From Massilia eurypsychrophila (GTDB lineage Bacteria; Pseudomonadota; Gammaproteobacteria; Burkholderiales; Burkholderiaceae_D): 64,000 bases of DNA. Below the pieces are notes generated by a model. That model did no database searches, was not told the DNA's origin, and was given only the letters and a program-made list of their open reading frames with translations. Shown here in pieces: positions 9,050-17,259 of this stretch. Positions within the stretch are counted from its first letter, which is position 1. Each line of letters begins with the position of its first letter. The stretch spans positions 310,001 to 374,000 of the forward strand of contig NZ_PDOC01000004.1 of the NCBI RefSeq assembly GCF_002760655.1. Direction: 5' to 3'. Position numbers and translations under genes: made by a program.

Positions 9050-9250
9050 ATGAAAATTCTCGTCGCCATCGCCTTCCTTCTGATCATCGGCAGCCTCGGC
9101 TCGGCGCTGTTCTTCCTCATGCGCGACAAGGGCAAGAGCAACCGCACCGTGCAGGCGCTGGCGATGCGGGTCGGCCTGTCGATCACCTTGTTCCTGCTGC
9201 TGCTCGGCGCCTACAAGATGGGCTGGATCGCGCCGACCGGGTTGCGCTAA
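9050..9250 (+). CDS. Twin transmembrane protein (DUF2909-like)
   Basis: A 66-residue membrane protein with two helices, roughly residues 3-24 (LVAIAFLLIIGSLGSALFFL) and 41-57 (VGLSITLFLLLLGAYKMGW), joined by the basic loop RDKGKSNRTVQALAMR. Small twin-helix proteins of this type sit inside cytochrome c oxidase loci of many beta- and gamma-proteobacteria. A role in oxidase assembly is inferred from position only. It is the only plus-strand gene in the locus and is followed directly by the terminator at 9272. Confidence 0.8.
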   Translation: MKILVAIAFLLIIGSLGSALFFLMRDKGKSNRTVQALAMRVGLSITLFLLLLGAYKMGWIAPTGLR

Positions 9251-9271
9251 AAGCACGTATCGCTTGCGTGA

Positions 9272-9310
9272 AAAAAGCCGCACGAGGGATTATCCCCCGT
9301 GCGGCTTTTT
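9272..9310. terminator. Bidirectional intrinsic terminator
   Basis: A 13-base perfect inverted repeat, AAAAAGCCGCACG / CGTGCGGCTTTTT, with a loop that can extend pairing (AGGGATTATCCCC). The GC-rich stem and flanking A-run/T-run make it work on both strands: for the twin-helix gene on plus and for ctaE on minus, which ends at 9339. Confidence 0.9.
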
Positions 9311-9338
9311 CATGCGGCGGCGCCAGCGCCGCCGGCCG

Positions 9339-10196
9339 TTACAGCCAGTAGACCACGACGTACAGGCCGAGCCAGACGACGTCGACGAAGTGCCAGTACC
9401 AGGCGGCGCCTTCGAAACCGAAGTGGTTGTCGGCGGTGAAGTGACCCTTCAGCACGCGGTACAAAATCACCGACAGCATGATCGCGCCGAGCGTGACGTG
9501 GAAGCCGTGGAAACCGGTCAACATGAAGAAGGTCGAGCCGTAGATGCCGGACGTCATCTTCAGGTTCAGGTCGCTGTAAGCGTGCATGTACTCGTAGACC
9601 TGGAAGCCCATGAAGATGGCGCCGAGCATGATGGTGGCGAACAGCCAGATCGCGGTCTTGGCGCGGTGGCCGGCGCGCAGGGCGTGGTGCGAAATGGTCA
9701 AGGTCACGCCCGACAGCAGCAGCAGCGCGGTGTTGATGGTCGGAATCGGGAACGGGCCCATTGTCTGGAACGCGTCGACGGTGCCCGCAGGACCGGTGCC
9801 GCCCCATTGCGCGGCGTAGTCAGGCCAGATGAACTTGTGGTCGAGGTCGCCAAGCCAAGGCAAGCTGATCGCGCGGGCGTAGAACAGCGCGCCGAAGAAG
9901 GCGCCGAAGAACATGACTTCGGAGAAGATGAACCAGCTCATCGACCAGCGGTACGACAGGTCGACGTTCTTGCCGTACTGGCCAGCTTCCGATTCGCCGA
10001 TGGCGTCGCCGAACCAGGAGTACAGCACCAGGATGGTGGCCAGAATGCCGGCGATGTTGAGCATCGGACCCCAGCTGGCGTCGTTGACCCAGCCGGACGC
10101 GCCGATCATCGTCACCAGCAGCGAAATGCCGGCGAACATAGGCCACTTGGAAGGACCCGGCACGAAATAGTGCGGTACGGCGTGTGGTGAACTCAT
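9339..10196 (-). CDS. ctaE: Cytochrome c oxidase subunit III
   Basis: A 285-residue seven-helix subunit III of an aa3-type oxidase. Typical segments are YFVPGPSKWPMFAGISLLV, MSWFIFSEVMFFGAFFGALFYAR (with the conserved acidic residue), HHALRAGHRAKTAIWL and FFMLTGFHGFHVTLGAIML, ending GAAWYWHFVDVVWLGLYVVVYWL. Subunit III stabilises the catalytic core and supports proton uptake. The second ATG (10196) is preferred: AGGAG lies 6 bases before it, whereas it abuts the first ATG at 10202. It is the last gene of the ctaC-D-G-E set before the terminator at 9272-9310. Confidence 0.95.
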   Translation of the reverse strand: MSSPHAVPHYFVPGPSKWPMFAGISLLVTMIGASGWVNDASWGPMLNIAGILATILVLYSWFGDAIGESEAGQYGKNVDLSYRWSMSWFIFSEVMFFGAFFGALFYARAISLPWLGDLDHKFIWPDYAAQWGGTGPAGTVDAFQTMGPFPIPTINTALLLLSGVTLTISHHALRAGHRAKTAIWLFATIMLGAIFMGFQVYEYMHAYSDLNLKMTSGIYGSTFFMLTGFHGFHVTLGAIMLSVILYRVLKGHFTADNHFGFEGAAWYWHFVDVVWLGLYVVVYWL

Positions 10197-10281
10197 CTTC
10201 ATCTCCTAAATCAAACTTGGTATTCGGTCGTGGGCCGGGTGTGCCCGTTGCCCTGTGCTTCTTGCTCTGTGCTTGCTCTGA

Positions 10282-10845
10282 CTATTGCTTTACTACCGAA
10301 TTCTGGGTGCCTGCAATTTCGAAGAACGTGTACGACAGCGTGATCGTTTTCACTTCGCGCGGCAAGGCCGGATCGATGAAAAACACCACCGGCATCTGCT
10401 TCGCTTCGTTCGGGCCCATGGTCTGCTGCTTAAAGCAGAAGCACTCGACCTTCTTGAAGTGCGGCGTCACCGACTGCGGCGCGTAACTCGGGATTGCCTG
10501 CGCCTGCACCGTGCGGTTGGTGGTGTTGACCACCTCATACATGACCGTTGCCAGCTCGCCGGGATGGACGTCGATGCTGCGGGTGGTCGGGCGAAACCGC
10601 CACGGTCCCTGCGCATTGCCGTCCAGCTCGATGGTGATCGTGCGCGTCTTGTCGATCTGCGTATTGGCATCGCGTACCGCCATGCCGTCCTGCGCCGTCA
10701 ATACGTTAATGCCAAGCAGTTCGCACATGTGCCTGTACACCGGTATCAGGGCGTAGCCGAAGCCGAACATCGCCACTGCCACCACCACCAGTTTGATGAG
10801 CATCGTGCGGTTCAGGCGCAGGCGCCCTTTCGGTACGGTACTCAC
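10282..10845 (-). CDS. ctaG: Cytochrome c oxidase assembly protein CtaG/Cox11 (CuB insertion)
   Basis: A 187-residue Cox11-type protein: one N-terminal helix (MLIKLVVVAVAMFGFGYALIPVY) and a periplasmic immunoglobulin-like copper domain. The copper motif is CFCF in KKVECFCFKQQTMGP, and the family ending YTFFEIAG is present. Cox11 delivers copper to CuB of subunit I. The start is GTG at 10845, one base after the stop of the 34-residue small protein, so the two are translationally coupled. It lies between ctaD and ctaE, as in other Burkholderiales. Confidence 0.94.
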   Translation of the reverse strand: MSTVPKGRLRLNRTMLIKLVVVAVAMFGFGYALIPVYRHMCELLGINVLTAQDGMAVRDANTQIDKTRTITIELDGNAQGPWRFRPTTRSIDVHPGELATVMYEVVNTTNRTVQAQAIPSYAPQSVTPHFKKVECFCFKQQTMGPNEAKQMPVVFFIDPALPREVKTITLSYTFFEIAGTQNSVVKQ

Positions 10846-10846
10846 G

Positions 10847-10951
10847 TTACAGCCAGATACGTTTAATGAACACCATCGCGAAGAAAAACAGCGCGATACC
10901 GCCGATGATCAGGCCGGTCTTGAGGTTGTTCGGCTTTTTTGGGTCAGACAT
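10847..10951 (-). CDS. Cytochrome oxidase small assembly protein (34 residues)
   Basis: A very short gene: MSDPKKPNNLKTGL, then one hydrophobic helix (IIGGIALFFFAMVFI) and a KRIWL end. ATG at 10951, TAA at 10849-10847. The stop is one base from the GTG start of ctaG. Small single-helix proteins occur at exactly this place (between ctaD and ctaG) in Burkholderiales oxidase loci and are annotated as small assembly proteins. The assignment rests on position, length and helix; I see no catalytic motif. Confidence 0.8.
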   Translation of the reverse strand: MSDPKKPNNLKTGLIIGGIALFFFAMVFIKRIWL

Positions 10952-11013
10952 GTTTGCCACTTAGCTCCTGTCGGCAGGCGGTGTTGGCCGCCTGCCGTGC
11001 TGCATTTGCTTGC

Positions 11014-12606
11014 TTACTTCACCAACGGTGGGGTCTCGAAGGTGTGGAATGGTGCCGGGCTCGGCACGGTCCACTCGAGGCCTTCGGCGCCATCCCATGG
11101 CTTGGCCGCTGCCTTGGCGCCGCCGCGGATGGTCGGCAGGATCACGAAGAACAGGAAGTACGCCTGCGACAGACCGAAACCGAAGGCGCCGATGGTGGCC
11201 ACCATGTTGAAGTCGACGAACTGCGCCGGGTAATCGGCGTAGCGGCGCGGCATCCCTGCCAGGCCCAGGAAGTGCATCGGGAAGAACGTGATGTTAAACG
11301 TGATCAGCGATGCCCAGAAGTGGATCTTGCCGCGCGTTTCGCTGTACATGTGGCCAGTCCACTTGGCGGACCAGTAGTAGAAGCCGGCGAACAGGGCGAA
11401 CAGGGAACCGGCCACCAGCACGTAGTGGAAGTGCGCCACGACGTAGTAGGTGTCCTGCAGCTGGATGTCGATCGGTGTCACGGCCAGGATCAGGCCGGTG
11501 AAGCCGCCCATCGTGAACACGAAGATGAAGCCGACCGAGAACAGCATCGGCGTTTCGAACGTCATCGAGCCCTTCCACATCGTGGCGACCCAGTTAAATA
11601 CTTTCACACCGGTCGGTACCGCGATCAGCATCGTGGCGTACATGAAGAACAGCTGCGACGTTACCGGCATGCCGGTGGTAAACATGTGGTGCGCCCAGAC
11701 GATGAACGACAGGATCGCGATCGACGCGGTAGCGTAGACCATCGACGCGTAACCGAACAGCGGCTTGCGGGCGAACGCCGGCAGGATCTGCGAGACGATG
11801 CCGAACGCCGGCAAAATCATGATGTAGACCTCAGGGTGGCCGAAGAACCAGAAGATGTGCTGGTACATGACCGGGTCGCCGCCGCCGGCAGCGTTAAAGA
11901 ACGAGGTGCCGAAGTGACGGTCGGTCAGCGTCATCGTGATGGCGCCTGCCAGCACTGGCATGACGGCGATCAGGAGGTAGGCGGTGATCAGCCAGGTCCA
12001 GCAGAACATCGGCATCTTCATCAAGGTCATGCCCGGAGCGCGCATGTTGAGGATGGTGACGACGATATTGATCGAACCCATGATCGACGAAGCGCCCATC
12101 AGGTGCATCGCGAAAATCGCCATGTCCATGCCAGGGCCCATCTGGGTCGACAGCGGCGCGTACAAGGTCCAGCCGGCGGCGGTCGCGCCGCCAGGCACCA
12201 GGAACGAGGTGGCCAGCAGGATCGCGGCCGGCGGCAGCAGCCAGAACGAGAAATTGTTCATGCGGGCGAACGCCATGTCGGCGCAGCCGATCTGCAGCGG
12301 GATCATCCAGTTGGCGAAGCCGACGAACGCCGGCATGATGGCGCCGAACACCATCACCAGGCCGTGCATGGTGGTGAGCTGGTTGAAGAACTCAGGCCGG
12401 AAGAACTGCAGGCCGGGCTGGAACAGCTCGGTGCGGATCATCAGCGCCAGCACGCCGCCGGACATCAGCATGATCAAGGAGAACCACAGGTACAGCGTAC
12501 CGATGTCCTTGTGGTTGGTGGCGAACAGCCAGCGGCTCATGCCATGCGGGTGGTCGTGGGCGTGATCGTGCGCGTCGTGGGCGTGATCTACAGTCGTTGT
12601 GCTCAT
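11014..12606 (-). CDS. ctaD: Cytochrome c oxidase subunit I (aa3 type)
   Basis: A 530-residue catalytic subunit with twelve helices that holds heme a, heme a3 and CuB and pumps protons. Visible signatures: [15 protein letters not shown] at the start, [28 protein letters not shown] with the CuB histidine and crosslinked tyrosine, [12 protein letters not shown] (CuB histidine pair) and [14 protein letters not shown] (heme ligands). The N-terminus is unusually histidine-rich ([16 protein letters not shown]), which might bind metal. It follows ctaC by 15 bases and precedes the small assembly protein. Confidence 0.97.
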   Translation of the reverse strand: MSTTTVDHAHDAHDHAHDHPHGMSRWLFATNHKDIGTLYLWFSLIMLMSGGVLALMIRTELFQPGLQFFRPEFFNQLTTMHGLVMVFGAIMPAFVGFANWMIPLQIGCADMAFARMNNFSFWLLPPAAILLATSFLVPGGATAAGWTLYAPLSTQMGPGMDMAIFAMHLMGASSIMGSINIVVTILNMRAPGMTLMKMPMFCWTWLITAYLLIAVMPVLAGAITMTLTDRHFGTSFFNAAGGGDPVMYQHIFWFFGHPEVYIMILPAFGIVSQILPAFARKPLFGYASMVYATASIAILSFIVWAHHMFTTGMPVTSQLFFMYATMLIAVPTGVKVFNWVATMWKGSMTFETPMLFSVGFIFVFTMGGFTGLILAVTPIDIQLQDTYYVVAHFHYVLVAGSLFALFAGFYYWSAKWTGHMYSETRGKIHFWASLITFNITFFPMHFLGLAGMPRRYADYPAQFVDFNMVATIGAFGFGLSQAYFLFFVILPTIRGGAKAAAKPWDGAEGLEWTVPSPAPFHTFETPPLVK

Positions 12607-12621
12607 TTGTTCTACTCCCGA

Positions 12622-13806
12622 TTACTTACGTGCAGCCAGAACTTCGGCTGGTTGAACGATATTTTCCGCAGCCTTGTTCGACCAGTTGTTGCGGGTATAG
12701 GTGATCACCGCAGCGATGTCCGAATCCGACAGTTGCTTCCAGCTTGGCATTTCCGAAGGGTACTTGCCCGACTTCAGGCCATTCAGCAGGACGTTGATCT
12801 GGTCCGCTTTCGGGCCGTTGACGTTTGGCGAGCCATCGAGTGCGGCGAACGCGCCCGGGATGCCCTTGCCGTTGGCCTGGTGGCAGACCACGCAATTGGT
12901 GGTGTAGACTTTTTCGCCCTTGGTCTTCAGTTCGTCGATGGTCCAGACTTTGGCAGGATCGTCGGCCAGGGCCGCCATTTCCTTCTTCTTGCCGTTAACC
13001 CATGCGGTGTAGTCGGCGTCGGAGACGACCTTGACGACGATCGGCATGAACGCGTGCTCTTTACCGCACAGCTCAGCGCACTGGCCGCGGTAGGTGCCGA
13101 TTTTTTCGGCCTTGAACCAGGTGTCGCGCACGAAACCAGGAATCGCATCTTGCTTGACGCCAAACGCCGGGATCATCCAGGCATGGATGACGTCGTTGGC
13201 GGTCAGGACGATACGGACCTTCTTGTTGACTGGCACGACGACTTCGTTGTCGACTTCGAGCAGGTAGTTCTCGCCGCGTGCTTCGGTTGGCGCCACGCCT
13301 GGCGAACCGACTTGCGAACGCGGGGTCGACAGGTTCGACAGGAAGGAAATGCCCTCGCCCTCGCCCTTCAGGTAATCGTAGCCCCACTTCCACTGCATGC
13401 CGGTGGCCTTGATGGTCAGGTCGGCGTTGGAGGTGTCTTTCATGCCGACCACGGTCTTCGTTGCCGGCAGCGCCATGGCGATGACGATCAGGAACGGCAC
13501 CACGGTCCAGGCGATTTCGACCGCGGTCGACTCGTGGAAGGTCGCTGGCTTGTGGCCGAGCGAGCGGCGGTGCTTGAACACCGAGTAAAACATCACGCCG
13601 AACACGCCGACGAAAATGACCACGCAGACGACCATCATCCAGGTGTGCAGATCGTAGATCTCCGACGCGATCTTCGTCACGGGCGGTTGCAGGTTCAACT
13701 GGTATGGAACCGGACGCCCCGTCACCTCTGTCTGCGCCAAGGCCGGAATTCCGGCCGTCATCGCCAGACCGATCATCAAGGCTTGAAGTCGCTTTGCATA
13801 TGTCAT
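12622..13806 (-). CDS. ctaC: Cytochrome c oxidase subunit II with fused cytochrome c domain
   Basis: A 394-residue subunit II. It has a signal peptide (LMIGLAMTAGIPALAQ), two helices (MMVVCVVIFVGVFGVMFYSV; EIAWTVVPFLIVIAMAL), and a CuA cupredoxin domain with GQCAELCGKEHAFMPIVV. A C-terminal cytochrome c domain has the heme motif CVVCH near residue 300 and a later methionine ligand candidate (YPSEMPSW). The fused heme c gives a caa3-like electron entry. The start MTYAKRLQ at 13806 has GGGGA 4 bases upstream; the GTG at 13821 is less likely. It is the first gene of the oxidase operon, about 275 bases downstream of the promoter at 14082-14111. Confidence 0.96.
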   Translation of the reverse strand: MTYAKRLQALMIGLAMTAGIPALAQTEVTGRPVPYQLNLQPPVTKIASEIYDLHTWMMVVCVVIFVGVFGVMFYSVFKHRRSLGHKPATFHESTAVEIAWTVVPFLIVIAMALPATKTVVGMKDTSNADLTIKATGMQWKWGYDYLKGEGEGISFLSNLSTPRSQVGSPGVAPTEARGENYLLEVDNEVVVPVNKKVRIVLTANDVIHAWMIPAFGVKQDAIPGFVRDTWFKAEKIGTYRGQCAELCGKEHAFMPIVVKVVSDADYTAWVNGKKKEMAALADDPAKVWTIDELKTKGEKVYTTNCVVCHQANGKGIPGAFAALDGSPNVNGPKADQINVLLNGLKSGKYPSEMPSWKQLSDSDIAAVITYTRNNWSNKAAENIVQPAEVLAARK

Positions 13807-14081
13807 GTTTTCCCCAACCACCCAAAATTAAAATCTTTTATCGTCAACGAGCCCACCCGCGGCCGCCGCACTTTTCAACACATCGCGCAAAAAGGCCCCT
13901 AGCAGACCCGGCCGCATCGACTGCGCCGCTCCTGCTGGAACCATGACACCGCCACCGGGTAAATGCTGCACACTGATGAACGCTGCTTGCTTTTGCTGCT
14001 ATCGACCACATATTGGACACAGGCAGCATCACCACCTGTTTTTCTTACGTTCACAACGTTGGCCGACAAAATTAGTCGTTG

Positions 14082-14111
14082 ATTATACTCAAGGAGTGCC
14101 CTAACCATCAA
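14082..14111 (-). promoter_or_regulatory. Sigma-70-type promoter for the ctaC operon
   Basis: On the minus strand TTGATG (14111-14106) and TATAAT (14087-14082) are separated by 18 bases, a near-consensus pair. It points toward ctaC, leaving a leader of about 270 bases. The rest of the gap 13807-14223 holds no gene I believe in: a 102-codon open frame there has no family resemblance. Confidence 0.6.
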
Positions 14112-14223
14112 GGGGAAATCGATCCGCAGGCGGGTCAGCACGCCCGTTTTTCCCTCTTGCCGCCCACAGTTTGTGTCAATTAATGCAATTCGGCGCCGCC
14201 ACTGCACTTTTGCTTCCCGGCCG

Positions 14224-15123
14224 CTAGCGGCGCGGCTGGAAGCGCACGATCGCTTCGCCGGCCGCCGTCACGCGCGGCGCCGGCCGGAATGCGTGGCCGT
14301 AGATCACCTCGAACGTCAATGCCAGCTTGCCGTCGGCGCCGCGGCCGCGCTCGAGCGCCGCGCGCAGCCTGGCGCCGCCGGCGCGCCCCAGCAGGCCGCG
14401 CCGGCGGGTTGCCAGTGGATTGCCGCCCAGCGCGCGCACGTCCGCCAGCAGCGCGTCGACCGTGTCGTATGTCACCTTGATGACTTCCATGTCCATCACC
14501 GGGGTGGAAAAGCCCGCTTCCACCAGCTGGTCGCCAAAGTCGTGCATGTCGACAAACGGCAACACATGCGGTTCCCCATCTACTTCGGCGAAGGCGGCGC
14601 GCAGCTCGCGCAACGTATCCGGGCCGAAATTGGAAAACATCAGCAAACCGTCCACCCGCAGCACGCGGCGCCATTCGGCAAACACGCGGTCGGGCTGCGG
14701 ATGCCAGTGCAGTGCCAGGTTCGACCACACCAGGTCGATCGAGTTCGGGCCGAACGGCAGAACGGCAAAATCGCCGGCCAGCACGTCGATGCCGGCCTTG
14801 GCCGGCAACAAGCGGCTCAGCAGCGACTTCGCGCCCGGCGTTTTTGCCGCCGCCGCCATTTCCGGCGCGGCATCGATGCCGACGATCTGGGCGGCCGGAT
14901 AATCGCCATGCAACAGTGCCAGGTCGGCGCCGGCGCCGCAACCGGCGTCGAGCACGCGCTGCGGCGTGATCTTCACCAGGCCCAAGCGCTCGTGCATGCG
15001 GCTGGCGATTTCGCGGCGCAGGAAGTTGGCGCCGGCAATTTGGGCGGGGCAGGCGAACAGCCGGCGCACCCGCGCCAGCTCGATCGGCGCGCTCAGTTTC
15101 GATGGGGATTGGGGTGAAACCAT
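14224..15123 (-). CDS. bioC: Malonyl-ACP O-methyltransferase (BioC-like)
   Basis: A 299-residue class I methyltransferase. Motif I is VLDAGCGAGADLALL with GIDAAPEM after it; the BioC-typical segments FGPNSIDLVWSNLALHWHPQPDRVFAEWRRVLRVDGLLMFSNFGPDTLRELR and VDMHDFGDQLVEAGF are very clear. BioC methylates malonyl-ACP so that fatty acid synthesis can build the pimeloyl chain of biotin. ATG 15123 is chosen because the conserved N-terminal part starts there; an in-frame ATG at 15165 is possible. No other bio genes are nearby. It is divergent from comF. Confidence 0.88.
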   Translation of the reverse strand: MVSPQSPSKLSAPIELARVRRLFACPAQIAGANFLRREIASRMHERLGLVKITPQRVLDAGCGAGADLALLHGDYPAAQIVGIDAAPEMAAAAKTPGAKSLLSRLLPAKAGIDVLAGDFAVLPFGPNSIDLVWSNLALHWHPQPDRVFAEWRRVLRVDGLLMFSNFGPDTLRELRAAFAEVDGEPHVLPFVDMHDFGDQLVEAGFSTPVMDMEVIKVTYDTVDALLADVRALGGNPLATRRRGLLGRAGGARLRAALERGRGADGKLALTFEVIYGHAFRPAPRVTAAGEAIVRFQPRR

Positions 15124-15195
15124 GGGCGTGGTGCGGTGTAATGAGATAATGGCGGCAGTGTACATGGTTGTATCAATCTGCGAGGACCAAAGCCG

Positions 15196-15918
15196 ATGCC
15201 TGACCGCCTGGGCCGCTGGCGGCGCCTGGCGCGCGCGCTGTTGCCGTCGTCGTGCGCGCTGTGCGCGGCCGCGTGCGACGGCGCCGTGTGCCGGCCCTGC
15301 CACGCGCAGTTTGTCGCCCGCACGGCGCGCTGCCCGCGCTGCGCCAACCCGGTCGGCGACGCCGACGCCGGACGCGAATGCGCCGCCTGCCTGGCCGAAC
15401 GGCCGGCGTATGACGCCACCCTGGCCGGCGCCGACTACCGCGCCCCGCTCGACCAGCTAGTGCTGCAACTGAAATTCGGCGGCAAGCTCGCATTGGCGCC
15501 GTGGTTTGCCGAAGTGTTGCGCGACGCCGTGATCGAGGAGCGCTTCCTGCTGCCGCAGGTGCTCTGTCCGGTGCCGCTGGGCCCGGCCCGGCTGGTTGAG
15601 CGCGGCTTCAACCAGGCGCTCGAGATGGCGCGCCCGCTCGCGCGCCATCTGGGCATCGCGCTGTGCGAGCGGCTGGCAGTGCGCGCACTCGACACGCGCG
15701 CGCAGTCGGGCGTGGCGCCGGACCAGCGGCGGCGCAACATCCGCGGCGCCTTCGCCGTCGCGCCGGCGGCGCTGGTGCAGGTGCGCGGCCGGCACGTCGG
15801 CGTGGTCGACGACGTCATGACGAGCGGCCACACGCTGGGCGAGCTGGCCGCCACGCTAAAGCGCGCGGGCGCTGCGCGCGTCAGCAACTTTGTATTCGCG
15901 CGCACCCCGCCCCATTAA
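15196..15918 (+). CDS. comF: ComF family phosphoribosyltransferase-like protein
   Basis: A 240-residue ComF protein. The N-terminus has a double zinc-ribbon-like cysteine set (CALCAAACDG, CRPC, CPRCANP, CAAC) and the C-terminus a type I PRTase fold with PVPLGPARLVERGFNQALEMARPLAR and the PRPP loop VGVVDDVMTSGHT. ComF is needed for DNA uptake in naturally competent bacteria, probably as an ATPase-linked factor, though many non-competent species also carry it. Type IV pilus retraction ATPases are present in the same window. The next gene trmL starts 19 bases later. Confidence 0.93.
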   Translation: MPDRLGRWRRLARALLPSSCALCAAACDGAVCRPCHAQFVARTARCPRCANPVGDADAGRECAACLAERPAYDATLAGADYRAPLDQLVLQLKFGGKLALAPWFAEVLRDAVIEERFLLPQVLCPVPLGPARLVERGFNQALEMARPLARHLGIALCERLAVRALDTRAQSGVAPDQRRRNIRGAFAVAPAALVQVRGRHVGVVDDVMTSGHTLGELAATLKRAGAARVSNFVFARTPPH

Positions 15919-15937
15919 TCTTTGAAGGAGAAACATT

Positions 15938-16408
15938 TTGTTCCACGTCGTACTGGTCGAACCCGAGATCCCGCCGAACACCGGCAACGTCATCCGCCTG
16001 TGCGCCAACACCGGCGCTCAGCTGCACCTGATCGAACCGCTCGGCTTTCCGCTCGACGACAGCAAGATGAAGCGCGCCGGACTCGACTACCACGACTACG
16101 CCACCATGAAGGTGCACAAGAACTGGGAAACCTACCTGGCCGCCGAAAAGCCCGACGCCGCGCGCATGTTTGCGCTGACCACGCATGGCTCGGCGCCGTT
16201 CGCCAGCGCTTCCTTTCTGCCGGGCGACGTGTTCGTGTTCGGCAGCGAAACGCGCGGGCTGGCGCCGGCGCTGCGCGAATCGTTTCCCGCGGCGCAGCGC
16301 ATCCGCCTGCCGATGCGGCCCGACAACCGTAGCCTGAACCTGTCGAACACGGTGGCGGTGGTGGTGTTCGAGGCGTGGCGGCAGAACGGCTACGCCGGCG
16401 GCGCGTGA
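15938..16408 (+). CDS. trmL: tRNA (cytidine/uridine-2'-O-)-methyltransferase TrmL
   Basis: A 156-residue SPOUT methyltransferase that 2'-O-methylates the wobble nucleotide of leucine tRNAs. Family motifs: VLVEPEIPPNTGNVIRLCANTG at the start, VFVFGSETRGL in the knot region, and LPMRPDNRSLNLSNTVAVVVFE at the end. The start codon is TTG at 15938, supported by AAGGAG 6 bases upstream and by the family N-terminus FHVVLVEPEIP. The TGA stop lies in a small inverted repeat (GGCGCGTG-AC-CACGCGCC, 16400-16417). Confidence 0.95.
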   Translation: MFHVVLVEPEIPPNTGNVIRLCANTGAQLHLIEPLGFPLDDSKMKRAGLDYHDYATMKVHKNWETYLAAEKPDAARMFALTTHGSAPFASASFLPGDVFVFGSETRGLAPALRESFPAAQRIRLPMRPDNRSLNLSNTVAVVVFEAWRQNGYAGGA

Positions 16409-16439
16409 CCACGCGCCTGACCCTGTAAGGTCGGGCGGT

Positions 16440-16469
16440 GACGTGCTTGCATCATGATGCAAGCACGTC
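16440..16469. repeat. 30-base perfect palindrome
   Basis: GACGTGCTTGCATCA (16440-16454) is followed directly by its exact reverse complement (16455-16469), with no spacer. The minus-strand antitoxin-like pseudogene would end inside it (DVLAS then TGA). It lies 31 bases after the trmL stop. There is no T-run, so a terminator role is not obvious; a dimer binding site or a cruciform is possible. Confidence 0.75.
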
Positions 16470-16840
16470 TATTCCCATGTCGTCGATTACCTTGAGCAGC
16501 CGCTGCGCCATGGGCTGGGCGTGTTGACTGACGATTCCCACTTTGCAACCGTCGACTTCGTGATTCCCATATAACGTGCCAATACCTCCTGGCTGACCTG
16601 GTTTTTCGTGCGGATGCGCTGGACGTCAGATGCTGTGTAGTTGGGCGCGCTCAAACAGGCCCCGTCGAATTCACGCATGGTCTGCTTATCAAAAACACCG
16701 ACGGCGTGAAGCGCGGCGGCAGCGCTCTGAATTGCTTCCAAAGCGTCGCTCTTGGGCATCCGTGTTTCCCGCTCACTCTGCTTCGCACCTTTTCCCATCT
16801 TCGGCGCGGCGGCTCGCTTCGCTGGAGGCTTTTTTGGCAT
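16452..16840 (-). pseudogene. Frameshifted HTH antitoxin-like regulator (HigA/XRE type)
   Basis: The intact part reads MPKSDALEAIQSAAAAL...VGVFDKQTMREFDGAC, then QRIRTKNQVSQEVLARYMGITKSTVAKWESSVNTPS, an XRE helix-turn-helix of the kind found in HigA-type antitoxins. After NTPS the frame turns into PWRSGCSR and stops at 16487. In the next frame the expected ending appears: a PMAQRLLKVIDDMGIDVLAS stretch and a TGA at 16454-16452. One missing base near 16525-16532 explains both. The usual partner toxin gene would lie just upstream (above 16840), but no toxin is recognisable there, so the pair looks decayed. The upstream start at 16840 or the internal MPKSDAL are both possible. Confidence 0.7.
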
Positions 16841-17259
16841 CCCTTAATATAGCATCAATGGTTCGACGAAACCCAATTCGAAAGTTCTCGCGCGCTCTGC
16901 TACAGCATTGGCCAACTTGCGTTGGCCGAAGTTGCGGGCAAATCACTCCAGCCATACGGCGACGGCCACGACGTCAAGATAATGTGCCAGCAGATTAGTG
17001 CGAGATGGCACCGGCCGCCCGAAACGAGCACGGGCGGCAATGTGCATGATATCTACGGCAGCGTCGAGCGGCGCCAGGCTGCACGGCGCAATGGCCGCAC
17101 CGCATAAAGCCCGCCTCGAGCGCCAGCGCCTTCCACATCCGATTCAAGCGCAGACTGCGCAACACCGGTGTCAGGTCTGACATTCGGACATTCACGCGTG
17201 ATTGTCTTAATGTCAGACCTGACACCAGTGTTTGGCTCTATAGATTTCGGGGAGAACGG
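16841..17259. other. Gene-poor stretch upstream of the antitoxin remnant
   Basis: About 420 bases with no protein I can recognise on either strand; short open frames here do not match any family. It may hold the remains of a toxin gene that once preceded the antitoxin. The family 1 inverted repeat occupies 17167-17226. An AT-rich spot near 16847-16860 could be the old promoter of the antitoxin gene. Confidence 0.5.
17167..17226. repeat. Palindromic repeat, family 1 (copy pair with GGTGTC variant)
   Basis: Arms GGTGTCAGGTCTGACATT (17167-17184) and its exact reverse complement AATGTCAGACCTGACACC (17209-17226) flank a 24-base loop that begins with CGGACATTC, as in other family 1 copies. At the outer end GGGGTC has become GGTGTC and the partner arm has changed to GACACC, so pairing is kept. 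It lies 33 bases beyond the rfaE2 stop. Confidence 0.75.

Noticed and set aside
13899-14207. A 102-codon open frame upstream of ctaC
   Set aside because: Its product looks like random arginine/serine-rich sequence with no family resemblance, and it covers the likely promoter of the oxidase operon.
14224-15303. Longer BioC start inside the comF-coding region
   Set aside because: The extra 60 residues are arginine/alanine-rich shadow sequence of comF; the conserved protein starts near 15123.
16995-17225. Short open frame reading through the family 1 repeat (starts MSGLTLRQ, contains VRMSDLTP)
   Set aside because: The same peptide appears wherever the repeat is read in that frame, so it is repeat-derived and not a gene.
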